Source: Dehalococcoidia bacterium (GTDB lineage: Bacteria > Chloroflexota > Dehalococcoidia > DSTF01 > JALHUB01). Taken from it: 6,297 bases of DNA. The notes beneath the pieces were generated by a model. It saw only the letters and a program-made list of their open reading frames with translations, had not been told where the DNA came from and did no database searches. Shown piece by piece: positions 5,843-6,297 of the stretch. Made by a program: the position numbers and the translations under genes. How positions within the stretch are numbered: the first letter of the stretch is position 1; the number at the start of each line of letters is the position of its first letter. The DNA is taken from contig JALHUB010000067.1 in the NCBI GenBank assembly GCA_022865685.1, positions 1 to 6,297 of the forward strand, given 5' to 3'.

Positions 5843-5942
5843 TGGCGACATTCGGTGGTCGCGGTTTGCCACTCGCCGCTCTCCCAGATAGGGATGGAGT
5901 ATTGGCACCCCGCAGTTTGGCCGTACGCGCGCCTAGCTGTGG
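5843..5942 (+). repeat. Dispersed degenerate repeat, copy B
   Basis: The core 5849-5910 matches the reverse complement of copy A (171-231) at about 85 percent by eye, with one single-base gap in a run of identical bases (GGTTTGCC-CTCGCCGCTCTCCC, with an extra A in this copy). A weaker match continues to 5942. The copies are in opposite orientation about 5.6 kb apart and enclose the tRNA, the one-carbon genes and the small protein gene. Confidence 0.6.
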
Positions 5943-5953
5943 TGCGATAGTGC

Positions 5954-5981
5954 TGGGGGCCCCGATTGCTCAGGGCCCCCA
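5954..5981 (-). terminator. GC-rich hairpin downstream of the 6009-6297 gene
   Basis: A perfect 9-bp stem (TGGGGGCCC and GGGCCCCCA) with a 10-nt loop lies about 27 nt beyond the stop codon of the minus-strand gene. That position suits transcript termination or 3'-end protection. No T run follows on the minus strand, so it is not a canonical intrinsic terminator. Confidence 0.4.
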
Positions 5982-6008
5982 AGCTGCTATTACTAACCGT
6001 TGTTTGCC

Positions 6009-6297
6009 TTACGGCAGGTAGCCGCCGTCACCGGTCCTCGGTGGTGTCACAGGCGGCACTACGGCCGGAGTGACGGGACCAGGGACGGTGCCGCTGCCGG
6101 GCGTGCAGGAGACGAGGATGTTCCCCTCGATGGAGTCGTCGTCCACGACGCTTACCAGTACCGTCACCCCGGCAGTTACGCCGGATAGCGGTGTGATCTT
6201 GCTCTTGGCGACGCCGTTGGCGTCGGTCTTGGCGATGATGGGTTCGGCTATTCCGAGGGCAACGACCTCAAAGCGGACGGAGTTGCCGGCGACAACC
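6009..6297 (-). CDS. C-terminal part of a probable secreted protein with an Ig-like domain (partial)
   Basis: A reading frame open from the right edge of the window to TAA at 6011-6009 encodes the last 95 residues; the start lies outside. The first 60 or so residues look like a bacterial Ig-like (Big_1-type) beta-sandwich: GNSVRFEVVA, then TDANGVAKSKITP, then GVTVLVSVVDDD and GNILVSC. The TDANGVA-type turn is typical of such domains. A Pro/Thr/Val-rich linker follows, and the protein ends PPRTGDGGYLP. There is no C-terminal membrane helix, so it is not a classical sortase substrate, although TGDGG loosely recalls an anchoring signal. Codon use is GC-rich at third positions, like the neighbouring genes. 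Secretion and surface location are inferred, since no signal peptide is visible here. The GC-rich hairpin at 5954-5981 lies just downstream. Confidence 0.7.
   Translation of the reverse strand, partial: VVAGNSVRFEVVALGIAEPIIAKTDANGVAKSKITPLSGVTAGVTVLVSVVDDDSIEGNILVSCTPGSGTVPGPVTPAVVPPVTPPRTGDGGYLP

Larger units (their letters stand above)
5402..6008. other. Gene-free, repeat-rich intergenic region
   Basis: I find no convincing gene here. Open frames on both strands (plus 5692-6021, minus 5538-5837 and 5758-5982) lack Shine-Dalgarno sequences and familiar motifs, and two of them run through repeat copy B. The region instead carries three small palindromes, a 9-bp inverted repeat (5667-5704), copy B of the dispersed repeat and a GC-rich hairpin near 5954. 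A decayed gene or mobile element is possible but cannot be identified. Confidence 0.6.

Noticed and set aside
1..6297. CRISPR array, toxin-antitoxin pair, integrase or transposase.
   Set aside because: There are no regularly spaced direct repeats, and no open frame carries the motifs of these systems.

Overview
This is a GC-rich bacterial chromosome segment. The bacterial assignment rests on Shine-Dalgarno sequences, sigma70-type promoters and a tRNA gene with an encoded CCA. Its core is the methyl branch of folate one-carbon metabolism (Wood-Ljungdahl type): formate-tetrahydrofolate ligase (fhs), a methylenetetrahydrofolate reductase carrying a MetV-like cysteine-rich C-terminal domain, and a methyltetrahydrofolate:corrinoid methyltransferase of the AcsE/MetH pterin-binding family. 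This gene set, the MetF-MetV fusion, the composition and the style of the intergenic palindromes remind me of Chloroflexota (Dehalococcoidia-like). That taxonomic guess is inference, with low to moderate confidence.

Layout. Bases 1-286 hold no convincing gene but contain one copy (A) of a degenerate dispersed repeat. A minus-strand tRNA-Gly(CCC) lies at 345-420, with a near-consensus promoter (430-458) and a downstream hairpin terminator (286-315). A divergent plus-strand promoter (504-532) precedes a leader of about 125 nt and then fhs (665-2302). The metF-metV fusion (2341-3981) follows after 38 nt with no terminator between them, so the two form an operon, which ends at a strong hairpin (3987-4010). 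Converging on it from the minus strand is the methyltransferase gene (4105-4983). Upstream of that, on the same strand, is a 104-residue protein of unknown function (5087-5401). Bases 5402-6008 hold no convincing gene. They carry three small palindromes with TGAA/GGAA loops, a perfect 9-bp inverted repeat, copy B of the dispersed repeat in opposite orientation to copy A, and a GC-rich hairpin. The window ends inside the 3' part of a minus-strand gene (6009-6297) for a probable secreted protein with an Ig-like domain and a Pro/Thr-rich tail.

How the genes fit together. Fhs makes 10-formyl-THF from formate, ATP and THF. FolD (not in this window) would convert it to 5,10-methylene-THF. The MetF-MetV protein reduces that to 5-methyl-THF, and the AcsE-like enzyme moves the methyl group to a corrinoid protein, or the whole route runs in reverse. 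The corrinoid protein and CO dehydrogenase/acetyl-CoA synthase are not in the window, so a complete pathway is not shown.

Nothing here is clearly an undescribed system. The most notable points are the reductase fusion, the divergent signature motifs of Fhs, the palindrome family with compensating stem changes, and the pair of inverted dispersed repeats flanking the module.
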